Notes under the pieces: model-generated
What the model was told of the DNA's origin: nothing
Databases searched by the model: none
What the model saw: only the letters and a program-made list of their open reading frames with translations
Source of the DNA: Pantoea sp. AS-PWVM4
Lineage (GTDB): Bacteria; Pseudomonadota; Gammaproteobacteria; Enterobacterales; Enterobacteriaceae
Direction: 5' to 3'
DNA length: 64,000 bases
Assembly (NCBI RefSeq): GCF_000468095.1
Contig: NZ_ASZC01000002.1
Span: 434,001-498,000, forward strand
Made by a program: the position numbers and the translations under genes
Shown: positions 28,759 to 37,994 of the stretch, piece by piece
How the letters are laid out: the number at the start of each line of letters is the position of its first letter
Position numbering within the stretch: position 1 is the stretch's first letter

Positions 28759-28830
28759 CATTTTTAAATGCCATAGATAACAATGTGTTAAAAATAACGC
28801 TTAAGATAAATTGGATTGAGTGGTCCGTTT

Positions 28831-28846
28831 TGGACCATCTGGTCAA
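28831..28846. promoter_or_regulatory. RutR operator in the rutA-rutR gap
   Basis: TGGACCATCTGGTCAA differs by one base from the RutR consensus TTGACCA-N2-TGGTCAA. It lies between divergent rutA and rutR, upstream of the sigma-54 promoter. A further half-site TGGTCAA lies about 30 bp to its right. Confidence 0.82.
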
Positions 28847-28960
28847 AACAATCTGCACATTTTTCATGCGTGAGTGGTCAAAAAAGGTGCAGGGTCATTA
28901 TTAGGCAGGAGCGGAGGCCTTTGTTATGATGCCTCTACGCAGGATGGATGAGGTAACAGT

Positions 28961-29596
28961 GTGAAAAGCGATGAAAAAAAGCCCACGCGTCGGTCACGCG
29001 CGGTTGCGGCAAAACGGGCGGCGATTCTTGAAGCGGCGCTGACCTTCTTTTCGCAATACGGTATTCATGGCACCAGTCTCGATAAAGTGGCCGAGCGTGC
29101 CGATGTGTCAAAAACCAATCTGCTTTATTACTATCCCTCGAAAGAAGCCCTCTATATTGCGGTACTGAAAGAGATTCTGGATGTCTGGCTGGCTCCGCTG
29201 CGCGCATTGCGCCACGATCAGGAGCCACTGACCGCGATCCGCCGCTATATCCGTCTGAAACTGGAAGTCTCACGCGACCACCCTCAGGCGTCACGCCTGT
29301 TCTGCCTGGAGATGTTACAAGGTGCTCCTCTGCTGAAAGGTGAACTGGCGGGCGATTTGAAAACGCTGGTGGATGAAAAGGCGGCGATCATTGAACAGTG
29401 GATCGCGGAAGGACGGTTGGCGGGCGTACGGCCACAGCATCTGTTTTTTCTGCTGTGGGCAACCACCCAGCATTACGCTGATTTCGCCTCGCAGGTTGAG
29501 GCTATCACCGGGCAGACGCTGAATGATCCCGCGTTCTTTGAGCAGACCGTCGATAACGTCCAGCGCATGATCATAGAAGGTATCCGCGTGCGTTAA
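28961..29596 (+). CDS. rutR: TetR-family regulator RutR
   Basis: RutR is the uracil/thymine-responsive TetR-type repressor of the rut operon and a wider regulator of pyrimidine and pH genes. The 211-residue product has the N-terminal HTH (GIHGTSLDKVAERADVSKTN then LLYYYPSKEALYIAVL) and a C-terminal ligand domain. Divergent from rutA, with a RutR box between. In E. coli putA follows rutR; here cycA does. Confidence 0.95.
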   Translation: MKSDEKKPTRRSRAVAAKRAAILEAALTFFSQYGIHGTSLDKVAERADVSKTNLLYYYPSKEALYIAVLKEILDVWLAPLRALRHDQEPLTAIRRYIRLKLEVSRDHPQASRLFCLEMLQGAPLLKGELAGDLKTLVDEKAAIIEQWIAEGRLAGVRPQHLFFLLWATTQHYADFASQVEAITGQTLNDPAFFEQTVDNVQRMIIEGIRVR

Positions 29597-29637
29597 ACCG
29601 GAGAGGGCACCGAGGACGTTGCAGGAAAGATGATTAA

Positions 29638-29667
29638 AATTAAGGCCCGATGATCGGGCCTTAATTT
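29638..29667. terminator. Bidirectional terminator between rutR and cycA
   Basis: The stem AATTAAGGCCCGA / TCGGGCCTTAATT with a TGA loop carries A and T runs on its two flanks. The genes are convergent. Confidence 0.88.
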
Positions 29668-29678
29668 TTTCAGGGATA

Positions 29679-31070
29679 TCAGGCTTTACGACGACGCAGT
29701 AACCAGCCCATGGTCAGGATGACAAACCACAACGGCGTAACCATCAACGCCTGGCGGGTATCTTCCTGGAGAGTCAGCAACACCAGTACAAAGGCGAAGA
29801 ATGCCATACACACCCAACACATGAATTTGCCCAGCGGCATTTTAAAGGCAGATTCAGCGTGACGTTGTGGATGTTGTTTACGGTAAGCCAGATAGCTACA
29901 CAGAATGATGGTCCAGACAAACATAAACAGAATCGCTGACACCGTGGTCACCAGTGTGAACACCGTCATCACATCCGGAATCAGATAAATCAACGCGACG
30001 CCACCAAGCAGGCACAGGCAGGAAAAGAACAGGCCGGTGGTCGGTACAGCGCGAGCGGATAAACGTCCAAATGCCTTATGCGCAACCCCTTGTTCTGCCA
30101 GGCCAAACAACATGCGGCTGGTGGAAAAGATGCCGCTGTTAGCGGAGGAGGCAGCTGACGTCAGCACCACAAAGTTGACGATGCTGGCGGCGGCAGGCAG
30201 GCCGATCAGAACAAACATTTCTACGAACGGGCTGCGGTCGGCCAGTACCTGGTTCCAGGGTGTTACCGCCATAATCACCATCAGCGCCAACACGTAAAAC
30301 ATAATCACGCGCAGCGGAATCGCATTGATGGCGCGAGGCAATACTTTGTGGGGATCATGGGTTTCCGCCGCAGCTGTACCCACCAGTTCAATACCGACAA
30401 AGGCAAAAACCGCAATCTGGAAACCGGCAAAGAAGCCGCTCAAGCCTTTTGGAAACATGCCACCATGATCCCAGATATTGCTCAGTGAGGCAGTGCCACC
30501 ACCAGGTGAGGGATAGTGCATGGCGACCAGCACCACACCGGTGATGATCAACGCAACGATAGCGACAATTTTGATGATGGCGAACCAGAACTCCATTTCA
30601 CCAAACAGTTTCACGGTGGCGATATTCAGCGTCAGAAAAACGAAGACGCAGAGCAGGGCGCTCATCCAGATCGAGAAGTCAGGGAACCAGAGCTGAAAAT
30701 AGGCACTGATGGCGACCACATCGGCGATGCCGGTAACCACCCAACAGAACCAGTAGGTCCAGCCGGTGAAATACCCGGCCCAGGGGCCAAGCAGGTCGGC
30801 GGCAAAATCACTGAAGGATTTATATTCCAGGTTGGAGAGCAGTAGCTCACCCATCGCACGCATCACAAAGAACAGCATAAATCCGATGATCATATAGACG
30901 AAAATGATCGAGGGGCCGGCGAGGCTGATGGTTTTACCGGAGCCCATAAATAATCCGGTACCGATGGCTCCGCCAATGGCGATCAACTGAATATGGCGAT
31001 TGTGCAGATTTCGTTGCAGCTTGTCGGGCTGCTCAGCGCTAAGCAGCGCCTCTTTAGATTGGTCAACCAT
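29679..31070 (-). CDS. cycA: D-serine/D-alanine/glycine transporter CycA
   Basis: CycA is the proton symporter for glycine, D-alanine and D-serine (and D-cycloserine). The 463-residue APC-superfamily product has twelve hydrophobic helices and runs nearly colinear with E. coli CycA (470 aa): NRHIQLIAIGGAIGTGLFMG at the start and TVSAILFMFVWTIILCSYLA late. The C-terminus is a little shorter. In E. coli cycA lies elsewhere; here it neighbours rutR. The 285-base region upstream holds promoter and leader only. Confidence 0.94.
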   Translation of the reverse strand: MVDQSKEALLSAEQPDKLQRNLHNRHIQLIAIGGAIGTGLFMGSGKTISLAGPSIIFVYMIIGFMLFFVMRAMGELLLSNLEYKSFSDFAADLLGPWAGYFTGWTYWFCWVVTGIADVVAISAYFQLWFPDFSIWMSALLCVFVFLTLNIATVKLFGEMEFWFAIIKIVAIVALIITGVVLVAMHYPSPGGGTASLSNIWDHGGMFPKGLSGFFAGFQIAVFAFVGIELVGTAAAETHDPHKVLPRAINAIPLRVIMFYVLALMVIMAVTPWNQVLADRSPFVEMFVLIGLPAAASIVNFVVLTSAASSANSGIFSTSRMLFGLAEQGVAHKAFGRLSARAVPTTGLFFSCLCLLGGVALIYLIPDVMTVFTLVTTVSAILFMFVWTIILCSYLAYRKQHPQRHAESAFKMPLGKFMCWVCMAFFAFVLVLLTLQEDTRQALMVTPLWFVILTMGWLLRRRKA

Positions 31071-31355
31071 AAAGATTTCTTTCCTGTCTTGATGTCGTGT
31101 CAGCTCTGCTGGCTGTTAGATAACGTGCTGTTGCACGTTGTGAGATGGCATAAGATAGTGGAACAGCAGCAACTTTCGGTAATTGTTTTTTAACAACTGT
31201 GACCTTTTACGCGCTTTGCTCTGTCAGTAAATATTTACACAGTACAATCTTCCGTCAGTATGGGTAAAAAGTCAGCAGTTTCAGTGCGTATCCTCCGTTC
31301 CTCCGGCCATGAGCAGCTACCTTTGTGATATTCGCGGTATGACCAGAGGGGTGTT

Positions 31356-32054
31356 ATGCGCATATTGCTAATGATTATTTTGTTGGTGCTTGCTGGCTGG
31401 TGGAGTCTGCCGTGGTTGCAACAGCATCTGCCGCCGGGCTGGAATCCCTTTACCCCACTAGCCGTGACCGATCCACCGGGTTGGTTGACGCGTTACAAAA
31501 TCAAACGACTGGCAGGTGATCCTGCTGCTTGTCTGGATGTGATGCGCCGGGCGCAGCGGAGTGGCAAGGTGCAGTTCAGTGAGGAACCCACACGGCAAGG
31601 GGCATGCCCGCTGGCGCAGCCACTGCGTGTTAGCAGTTTTGGTGCGGTGATGCTCAGCAGCAGTTTTCTCGCCAGCTGCCCACTGGCAGTGGCAAGTACG
31701 ATGTATGTATTGCAAAGCCAGGCAGAGTTACAACAGGCAGGGATCAACAGTCCATTGCAGCGTATTGCGCATGTTGGCAGTTACGCCTGTCGCAATATTT
31801 ATCATCGTCAGGAGGGACGTTTAAGCGAGCATGCGACGGCAGATGCCTGGGATATTACGGGATTTCAACTGGCGAACGGACGTTGGTTATGGGTGGAGAA
31901 TCACTGGCAACAGCCGCAGGACGCCTCAGCCGCATTACATGCGCTATGGCAGAATGGTTGTGCCAACTTCGGCAATGCGCTTGGCCCTGATTACAATGCC
32001 GCACATGCCAGACATTTTCATTTTGGCATGCGCGGAAGCGGCTATTGTCGCTGA
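31356..32054 (+). CDS. Extensin-like C-terminal domain protein
   Basis: A 232-residue protein with an N-terminal hydrophobic anchor or signal (RILLMIILLVLAGWWSLPWL) and a periplasmic extensin-like C-terminal domain (as in bacterial extensin family proteins). The HATADAWDI and HARHFHFGM segments supply His/Asp residues in the pattern of LAS/M15-type peptidases, and several Cys may form disulfides. A role in cell-wall trimming is inference. It is convergent with the DUF4396 gene, 2 bp away. Confidence 0.75.
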   Translation: MRILLMIILLVLAGWWSLPWLQQHLPPGWNPFTPLAVTDPPGWLTRYKIKRLAGDPAACLDVMRRAQRSGKVQFSEEPTRQGACPLAQPLRVSSFGAVMLSSSFLASCPLAVASTMYVLQSQAELQQAGINSPLQRIAHVGSYACRNIYHRQEGRLSEHATADAWDITGFQLANGRWLWVENHWQQPQDASAALHALWQNGCANFGNALGPDYNAAHARHFHFGMRGSGYCR

Positions 32055-32056
32055 GT

Positions 32057-32731
32057 TTACACCGCGGGATTCAATCCACGTTTAATCAGGAAGTGGTTAG
32101 CCGGCCAGGAAAACAGAAAGCCAATCATCATGGCAAGTTGCAACATAAACCAGAAGCCGACCAACAGTGGATTGATTTGCTGATTTAGCACAAATTTCAG
32201 CGCCAATCCCATAAAGAGAAAGATACCTAATTGATAAATCAACAAGGGAAAGACTTCAGTTTTCAGGGCTAATAATAACGCACGGCCAAATGAACGTTTT
32301 TCACGTTGTCGAATTGCCAGAAATTGAAAAAATAAGCCCATCAATAACGAAATCCCAACGCAAATAATTGCCTCAAGCCACAATGCCGGATTAATGGCGA
32401 ACTGATTTAGTAAGGTGATTATCGGGATTGTCATTATATTGCCAAATATACAGGCTGCGGCTGACAAGGAAGTCGAAATAAAGATGGTTTGCCAGCCTGC
32501 GTTGCGATGTAATTTTTGAGGAACCAGCAGGGCAAGTTTTACCTGGCGGGAAGGTTTTCTTCCCAGATACCACCAGGCCAGCCAACCAACGAAAGGCATA
32601 TATAGCCCGGTTAATGGCCAAATGATATTCATCACCGCAACCGGGTGAGGGTGGCGGAAGAGGTCTTTTAAAATCATCAGGGCGGTGCAGCCACCCAGAA
32701 CAAGGAAAGGTAATGCCAACTGGTTCAACAT
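32057..32731 (-). CDS. DUF4396 membrane protein
   Basis: A 224-residue membrane protein with about six hydrophobic helices. It carries the DUF4396-type segments MNIIWPLTGLYMPFVGWLAWW near the N-terminus and FSWPANHFLIKRGLN at the end. Function is unknown. It stands alone on the minus strand, convergent with the extensin-like gene. The family call is from memory of these two motifs. Confidence 0.65.
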   Translation of the reverse strand: MLNQLALPFLVLGGCTALMILKDLFRHPHPVAVMNIIWPLTGLYMPFVGWLAWWYLGRKPSRQVKLALLVPQKLHRNAGWQTIFISTSLSAAACIFGNIMTIPIITLLNQFAINPALWLEAIICVGISLLMGLFFQFLAIRQREKRSFGRALLLALKTEVFPLLIYQLGIFLFMGLALKFVLNQQINPLLVGFWFMLQLAMMIGFLFSWPANHFLIKRGLNPAV

Positions 32732-33295
32732 AGTCAGTCCCGCTTAGCTTCTCGAATACGCGCGACAATGCGGTCAGCCCGGCTGCGGCATTGTCTTCCC
32801 CTGCAAATCACCGTTGCGTGCTACGCCGCTCACAGCTAAAGAGTAGCCGGAAACGTGCCTGACGGGAATCACTGCGAGGGGTGAAAAAGCCACCACATGG
32901 CAGAAATAAATGGGATCAAGAATAAGGTGATGGAGAAATGTGGCATAAAATAACCGAGAGATTAAGGTTAAAACACTGTAAACAATCGATTTCAGTTAAT
33001 GACGATGCTCAACGCTTATCACAGTATTGAAAATTTTCAATGAATGGGGAGATTGAAACAACATCAGAAAAATCCTATTCTAAACATCTGTCGCATTAAA
33101 AGTTGTGATGGTGTTAACAAAGATATGAAAGCTCAATCCATTCCATTGTGGTAACACATTGAGCGCCGGATGTTTAAGATTACGGCGGGTAGTTGGATCT
33201 CTTTCAATCAATATTTTTTCTCTAGTTAATTTAATTTTTGTGTTAACCGGACCGAATAACAAGGCGCAAGAGCGTTGCAAGACGCTGAGGCAATA
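32732..33295. other. 564-base gap upstream of sdiA
   Basis: No convincing gene on either strand; the right half is AT-rich. It contains a perfect 16-base palindrome at 33026-33041 (arms ATTGAAAA / TTTTCAAT), about 255 bp before sdiA. The region presumably holds the sdiA promoter. Confidence 0.6.
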
Positions 33296-34018
33296 ATGAC
33301 GACCGATAATTATTTCGTCTGGCGAGGCGAGACCGAAATTCAATTTCAGGCGGTGACGGCCGTGATGCAATTGAAACCGCTTTTACAGAAACACGTTGAA
33401 AACTTGGGTTTTGATCACTTTGCTTTTCTGATCCAGCATCCGGTGCCCTTTACCCGGCCACGACTTTTTTTGTTCAGCACGTATCCGGAAAACTGGGTTA
33501 AACACTACGAAAGTGAGAACTATTTTGCCGTCGATCCGGTGCTGCTACTTTGTCAGCAGCCAGGACGTGGGGTGGAGTGGACGCGCGATCTGTTTACCGG
33601 TGCGGGTAATTTATGGGCAGAAGCGAACGCTTACGGCCTCTTGAGTGGATTTTCCTGCTCGGCAATGGCATCAAATCGTGCCATTGGTATATTATCTATT
33701 GCATCTAAGCAACAGAGTAAGACCCAGCACTTACGTGTTGAGCTGGAAGTGAAACTACACTTTCTGGCGGAACTGAGCCTGCGTGTCCTGGAACGCCTTA
33801 ACGATAACGCTATGGTGATTTTATCTAATGATTTCAGTCAGAGGGAGCTGGAAATTTTGAAATGGACGGCAGAAGGGAAAACCTCTGCGGAAATTTCACT
33901 TATTTTAGCGATTTCAGAACACACGGTGAACTTCCACCAAAAGAATATGCAAAAGCGCTTTAATGTTTCCAATAAAACGCAAATTGCCTGTTATGCCGCA
34001 GCAATTGGACTGATATAG
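33296..34018 (+). CDS. sdiA: LuxR-family quorum-sensing regulator SdiA
   Basis: SdiA is a LuxR-type receptor for acyl-homoserine lactones. The 240-residue product (same length as E. coli) has the autoinducer-binding domain with conserved Trp/Tyr/Asp in YPENWVKHYESENYFAVDPV. Its C-terminal LuxR HTH (FSQRELEILKWTAEGKTSAE then HTVNFHQKNMQKRFNVSNKTQ) is nearly identical to E. coli SdiA. The ATG at 33296 has GAGG 5 bp upstream; a TTG at 33275 is less likely. Gene order sdiA-yecF-uvrY-uvrC is as in E. coli, except that an AHL synthase gene is inserted right after it on the same strand. Confidence 0.94.
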   Translation: MTTDNYFVWRGETEIQFQAVTAVMQLKPLLQKHVENLGFDHFAFLIQHPVPFTRPRLFLFSTYPENWVKHYESENYFAVDPVLLLCQQPGRGVEWTRDLFTGAGNLWAEANAYGLLSGFSCSAMASNRAIGILSIASKQQSKTQHLRVELEVKLHFLAELSLRVLERLNDNAMVILSNDFSQRELEILKWTAEGKTSAEISLILAISEHTVNFHQKNMQKRFNVSNKTQIACYAAAIGLI

Positions 34019-34027
34019 CAAAAAGGC

Positions 34028-34047
34028 AACTACTAATTTTAGTAGTT
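34028..34047. promoter_or_regulatory. Lux-box-like palindrome between sdiA and luxI
   Basis: Perfect 9-bp arms (AACTACTAA / TTAGTAGTT) separated by two bases form a 20-bp site, the size and ACTA..TAGT style of lux/phz boxes bound by LuxR proteins. It lies 95 bp before the synthase start. It lacks a T-tract and is unlikely to be a terminator. Confidence 0.65.
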
Positions 34048-34142
34048 CCCAGCCTGAAGCCAGTTGTCTACCCTGCGCCGGAACTTTGCCAGGCTGGCGC
34101 ACATAAAAATCATTGCAAACATGGGGATGTCAGGGGCGCATG

Positions 34143-34754
34143 ATGAAAATAATTCAAACCCAGTTAAAGGATATGCCGTCCTCTCTGCTGGCCGAATTGG
34201 GAACCTATCGCTACAGCGTATTTGCGCGCGGTGAAGGCTGGTCAATTCCACCCCGCTTGAGCACCCCGGGCCAGGAGTATGATCGTTTCGATCGCTCAGA
34301 CGTGACCTGGATGATTGCCTGGAACGCGCGGCAGGGCATTTGTGGTTGTGCGCGTTTAATGCCGTGGCAAGAACCCGAAATGACCGAGGGGTTAGTTTTG
34401 CCTTTTAGTCATGAAAAAGTTTGGGAGATGTCGCGTTTTTCCGCCCGACTGGAAGTGGATGCAGAGTTGCCCCTAAATATCCTCTGGCATTCGGTTCAAC
34501 TCGCTGAATTGAGCGGGATCGAGTTTCTTATCAGTTCCGCTACGCCGATGTTGGAGAAAATGTTTGAGCAACATCGGGTAGTCTATGAACCGTTGTCGCC
34601 GGGGCTGATTCAGTCTGAGGACAACCTGTTCGCCATTCGTATTCCGGTTCAGCAACCGGCGCTGGCTGAAAAGTACCGGGGTACACGTCGCTTCAGCCCT
34701 GAAGAGGTGCTGCCAACATTGGGCGTGTCCGTTAACTGGCAGTCGCACGGTTAA
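34143..34754 (+). CDS. Acyl-homoserine-lactone synthase (LuxI family)
   Basis: A 203-residue LuxI-family enzyme that makes an AHL signal from SAM and acyl-ACP. All invariant residues of the family appear: Arg, Phe and Trp in YRYSVFARGEGW, two Asp in YDRFDRSD, Arg in GCARLMPW, and Glu/Arg in WEMSRFS. The start at 34143 has GGGG 6 bp upstream; an adjacent ATG three bases earlier is possible. It is downstream of sdiA in the same direction. Published comparative work on ExpI and PhzI proposed that [15 protein letters not shown] sdiA once had such a partner, retained in Pantoea and Erwinia. The acyl chain made cannot be read from sequence. Confidence 0.93.
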   Translation: MKIIQTQLKDMPSSLLAELGTYRYSVFARGEGWSIPPRLSTPGQEYDRFDRSDVTWMIAWNARQGICGCARLMPWQEPEMTEGLVLPFSHEKVWEMSRFSARLEVDAELPLNILWHSVQLAELSGIEFLISSATPMLEKMFEQHRVVYEPLSPGLIQSEDNLFAIRIPVQQPALAEKYRGTRRFSPEEVLPTLGVSVNWQSHG

Positions 34755-34758
34755 ATCT

Positions 34759-34779
34759 CCCCGCGCATCAGGCGCGGGG
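34759..34779. terminator. GC-rich hairpin between luxI and yecF
   Basis: Perfect 8-bp arms CCCCGCGC / GCGCGGGG around ATCAG, between two convergent genes. There is no T-tract. Confidence 0.55.
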
Positions 34780-34787
34780 CAGACCGC

Positions 34788-35012
34788 TTACTGGCGGTAG
34801 GCGGTTTTGATTTGGCGAATGGTGTTGCTGAACACTTCAGCCTGCGGTTTTTCTCCTAACGTTTGCACATAACGTTCCATATTGATGATCACTTTTCCGG
34901 CATCAGCCTGGCCCATCCCTTTCAGAATCAGTGTCACCATCATTTTCAGACAGGCGACTTCATCCGCCAGCTTCTGCGTTTCCTGCGAAGTTGCAAAGTC
35001 TTCATCACTCAT
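34788..35012 (-). CDS. yecF: YecF, DUF2594 small protein
   Basis: A 74-residue protein matching E. coli YecF (74 aa, DUF2594), function unknown. The core reads LADEVACLKMMVTLILKGMGQ followed by ADAGKVIINMERYV. The ATG ending at 35012 has GGGAG upstream. E. coli yecF has been reported as SdiA-regulated, which fits its position next to this quorum-sensing pair. Confidence 0.9.
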   Translation of the reverse strand: MSDEDFATSQETQKLADEVACLKMMVTLILKGMGQADAGKVIINMERYVQTLGEKPQAEVFSNTIRQIKTAYRQ

Positions 35013-35441
35013 AATTGACTCCCTGGTTGTGTTGCATGGTCTTGACACATTCTTCCTGTGCACGAAAAACAGAGTATATCATAGGGTTGTCAAAAGAATT
35101 TATTAGCACTGAAATCAGAAATTCATGTCAGAAATGGAATGAGAAATTGCTGTATTTATCGTCAATAAATAATGACGGAAGCGATTATTTATTTAAAGCA
35201 GGGCGTGGAAAAAGCGAAGCGACGCATAAATTATAACATAATGATATTAGTCATTATTTTACTTTTTTATTCTCGCATGATATCGCTGATGACTAAAAAT
35301 ACGTGGTCCTTAACATCTATTTGATGTGTGTCATTTCAACCAGGATTTATCTGCCCAGACGATGTTTTTTCACCGGAAAACCCGGTAAGATAAGCCTCCT
35401 GAAATATATTCCCCCATCACTAACCTGCGGAGTACGTCCCG
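35013..35441. other. 429-base gap between yecF and uvrY
   Basis: AT-rich and without a convincing gene. It should contain the divergent yecF and uvrY promoters. Confidence 0.6.
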
Positions 35442-36101
35442 TTGATCAGCTTGCTTCTTGTTGATGACCATGAACTGGTACGCGTTGGTATTCGTCGCAT
35501 ACTGGAAGATATGAAGGGATTGGTAATTGCCGGGGAAGTGGCTTGTGGTGAGGATGCGGTGAAGTGGTGCCGTAACAATCCGGTGGACGTCGTGCTGATG
35601 GATATGAACATGCCTGGCATTGGCGGTCTGGAAGCTACGCGTAAGATCATGCGTTACAACCCGGATATCCGCATTATCATGCTGACCATCCATACGGAGA
35701 ATCCGCTGCCAGCGAAAGTCATGCAGGCCGGTGCTGCGGGTTACCTGAGTAAGGGAGCCGCGCCACAGGAAGTTGTTAGCGCTATTCGTTCAGTACATGC
35801 AGGGCAGCGCTATATTGCTTCTGATATTGCTCAGCAGATGGCGCTCAGCCAGATTGAGCCGCAGAAAGCCGAATCGCCCTTCAGTTGTTTGTCTGAAAGG
35901 GAATTGCAGATTATGCTGATGATCACGCGTGGGCAGAAAGTGACGGAGATTTCCGAACAGCTTAGCCTCAGCCCGAAAACCGTTAACAGCTACCGTTATC
36001 GTATGTTCAGCAAGCTGAACATCAGTGGCGATGTGGAGTTAACGCATCTGGCCATACGACATGGCCTGTTTAATGCGGAGCCGTTAATCAGTAGTGAGTG
36101 A
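35442..36101 (+). CDS. uvrY: Response regulator UvrY
   Basis: UvrY (GacA, SirA) is the response regulator of BarA; it activates the Csr small RNAs and so controls carbon flow, motility and virulence traits. The 219-residue product has a receiver domain with acidic pocket LLVDDHE, phosphoacceptor Asp in [10 protein letters not shown], Lys in YLSKGAAP, and a LuxR-type HTH ([16 protein letters not shown] region). The start codon is TTG at 35442, as I recall for the E. coli gene. It overlaps uvrC by 8 bp. Confidence 0.96.
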   Translation: MISLLLVDDHELVRVGIRRILEDMKGLVIAGEVACGEDAVKWCRNNPVDVVLMDMNMPGIGGLEATRKIMRYNPDIRIIMLTIHTENPLPAKVMQAGAAGYLSKGAAPQEVVSAIRSVHAGQRYIASDIAQQMALSQIEPQKAESPFSCLSERELQIMLMITRGQKVTEISEQLSLSPKTVNSYRYRMFSKLNISGDVELTHLAIRHGLFNAEPLISSE

Positions 36102-37926
36102 CGTTTTTAATTCAAAAGCCTTTCTCAGCACCGTGACCAGTCAGCCCGGCGTCTATCGTATGTATGACGCGACAGGCACGGTGATCTATGTTGGTAAAGC
36201 CAAAGACCTCAAAAAACGCCTTAGCAGCTATTTCCGTACACAGGTGGGGAGTCGCAAAACCGAAGCGCTGGTCAGTAACATTCAGCAAATCGATGTCACT
36301 GTGACGCACACCGAGACGGAAGCGCTGTTGCTGGAGCATAACTACATCAAGCTTTACCAGCCGCGTTACAACGTGCTGTTGCGTGATGACAAATCTTATC
36401 CTTACATCTTTCTCAGCGGCGATAGCCATCCGCGACTGGCGATGCATCGTGGGGCGAAACATGCCAAAGGTGAATACTTTGGCCCGTTTCCCAACGGCTA
36501 TGCCGTGCGTGAAACCCTGGCGCTATTGCAGAAAGTGTTCCCGATTCGTCAGTGTGAAAACAGCGTCTACCGCAATCGCTCGCGACCTTGCCTGCAATAT
36601 CAGATTGGTCGTTGCCTCGGCCCCTGTGTCGCCGGTTTGGTCAGTGAGGAAGAGTATGCCCAGCAAACCGATTATGTGCGGCTGTTCCTGGCGGGCAAAG
36701 ATGACCAGGTATTAAATCAACTGGTAAAAAGGATGGAGGCTGCCAGTCAGGCGCTGCGTTTTGAGGAAGCGGCACGTTTACGTGATCAAATTCTGGCGGT
36801 ACGTCGTATCACGGAGAAGCAGTTTGTCTCCAATCAGGGAGATGACCTGGATGTGATGGGCGTCGCCTACGATGCGGGTATGGCCTGTCTGCACGTATTG
36901 TTTATTCGTCAGGGTAAAGTGCTGGGAAGCCGCAGTTACTTTCCCAAAGTCCCGGCTGATACTGAACTGGCGGAAGTCGTGCAAACGTTTCTGGGTCAGT
37001 TCTATTTGCAAGGCAGTGAGGCACGAACCTTACCGGCAGAGATTTTGCTGGATTTCAGTCTTCCGGATCGCGAATTACTGGCGGAATCGCTCAGTGAAAT
37101 GGCGGGACGCAAAGTCAATATCCAAAGCAAACCGCGTGGCGACAGGGCTCGCTATCTCAAACTGGCGCGTACTAACGCGGCGACCGCGCTAACAACTCGC
37201 TTATCACAGCATTCAACGATTCAGCAGCGTCTGGCGGCTCTGGCGGCGTTCCTGGAACTGGATCAGATCAACCGCATGGAATGCTTCGATATCAGTCACA
37301 CGATGGGTGAGCAAACCATTGCCTCTTGTGTCGTGTTCGATCGCAACGGCCCGTTACGCAGCGATTATCGGCGTTACAACATTGAAGGCATTACGCCGGG
37401 CGACGATTACGCCGCAATGAATCAGGTATTGCGCCGCCGCTACGGTAAGGCGCTAGAAGAAGAGAAAATACCGGATGTGATCCTGATTGATGGTGGTAAA
37501 GGACAACTGGCGCAGGCGAAACAGGTGTTTGCCGAGCTGGATGTGCCCTGGGATAAAGATCGTCCGATTCTACTCGGTGTGGCAAAAGGCAGCGATCGTA
37601 AAGCGGGTCTGGAAACGCTGTTTTTCGAAGCTGAAGGAGAGGGGGTATCGCTGCCGCCGGACTCACCCGCGCTGCATGTGATTCAGCATATTCGTGATGA
37701 TGCTCACAATCATGCGATCTCGGGTCACCGTAAAAAAAGAGCCAAAGTTAAGAACACCAGCGCACTGGAAAGCATCGAAGGGGTTGGGCCAAAACGGCGT
37801 CAACAGTTGCTTAAGTACATGGGGGGCCTACAGCCGCTGATGAATGCCAGTGTCGAAGAGATTGCCAGGGTGCCGGGCATTTCTTTCGCCCTGGCAGAAA
37901 AAATCTACTATTCCCTTAAACACTAA
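36094..37926 (+). CDS. uvrC: Excinuclease ABC subunit C
   Basis: UvrC makes both incisions around the lesion in nucleotide excision repair. The 610-residue product has the GIY-YIG nuclease domain ([20 protein letters not shown], about residues 15-95), the Cys-rich region, the UVR motif near residues 205-240 ([11 protein letters not shown]), the RNase-H-like 5' nuclease domain ([12 protein letters not shown] and LIDGGKGQL), and C-terminal HhH motifs ([16 protein letters not shown]). GTG start, coupled to uvrY. Confidence 0.97.
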   Translation: MSDVFNSKAFLSTVTSQPGVYRMYDATGTVIYVGKAKDLKKRLSSYFRTQVGSRKTEALVSNIQQIDVTVTHTETEALLLEHNYIKLYQPRYNVLLRDDKSYPYIFLSGDSHPRLAMHRGAKHAKGEYFGPFPNGYAVRETLALLQKVFPIRQCENSVYRNRSRPCLQYQIGRCLGPCVAGLVSEEEYAQQTDYVRLFLAGKDDQVLNQLVKRMEAASQALRFEEAARLRDQILAVRRITEKQFVSNQGDDLDVMGVAYDAGMACLHVLFIRQGKVLGSRSYFPKVPADTELAEVVQTFLGQFYLQGSEARTLPAEILLDFSLPDRELLAESLSEMAGRKVNIQSKPRGDRARYLKLARTNAATALTTRLSQHSTIQQRLAALAAFLELDQINRMECFDISHTMGEQTIASCVVFDRNGPLRSDYRRYNIEGITPGDDYAAMNQVLRRRYGKALEEEKIPDVILIDGGKGQLAQAKQVFAELDVPWDKDRPILLGVAKGSDRKAGLETLFFEAEGEGVSLPPDSPALHVIQHIRDDAHNHAISGHRKKRAKVKNTSALESIEGVGPKRRQQLLKYMGGLQPLMNASVEEIARVPGISFALAEKIYYSLKH

Positions 37927-37994
37927 CATTGAAACAGGGGGGGCAATGTAGGAACATACGTTAAATTCTACCCATACCAGACAGTTACTGGCAT

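Noticed and set aside
34759-34779. Strong intrinsic terminator between luxI and yecF
   Set aside because: The hairpin is real but lacks a T-tract on either side, so it is listed only as a hairpin of moderate confidence.
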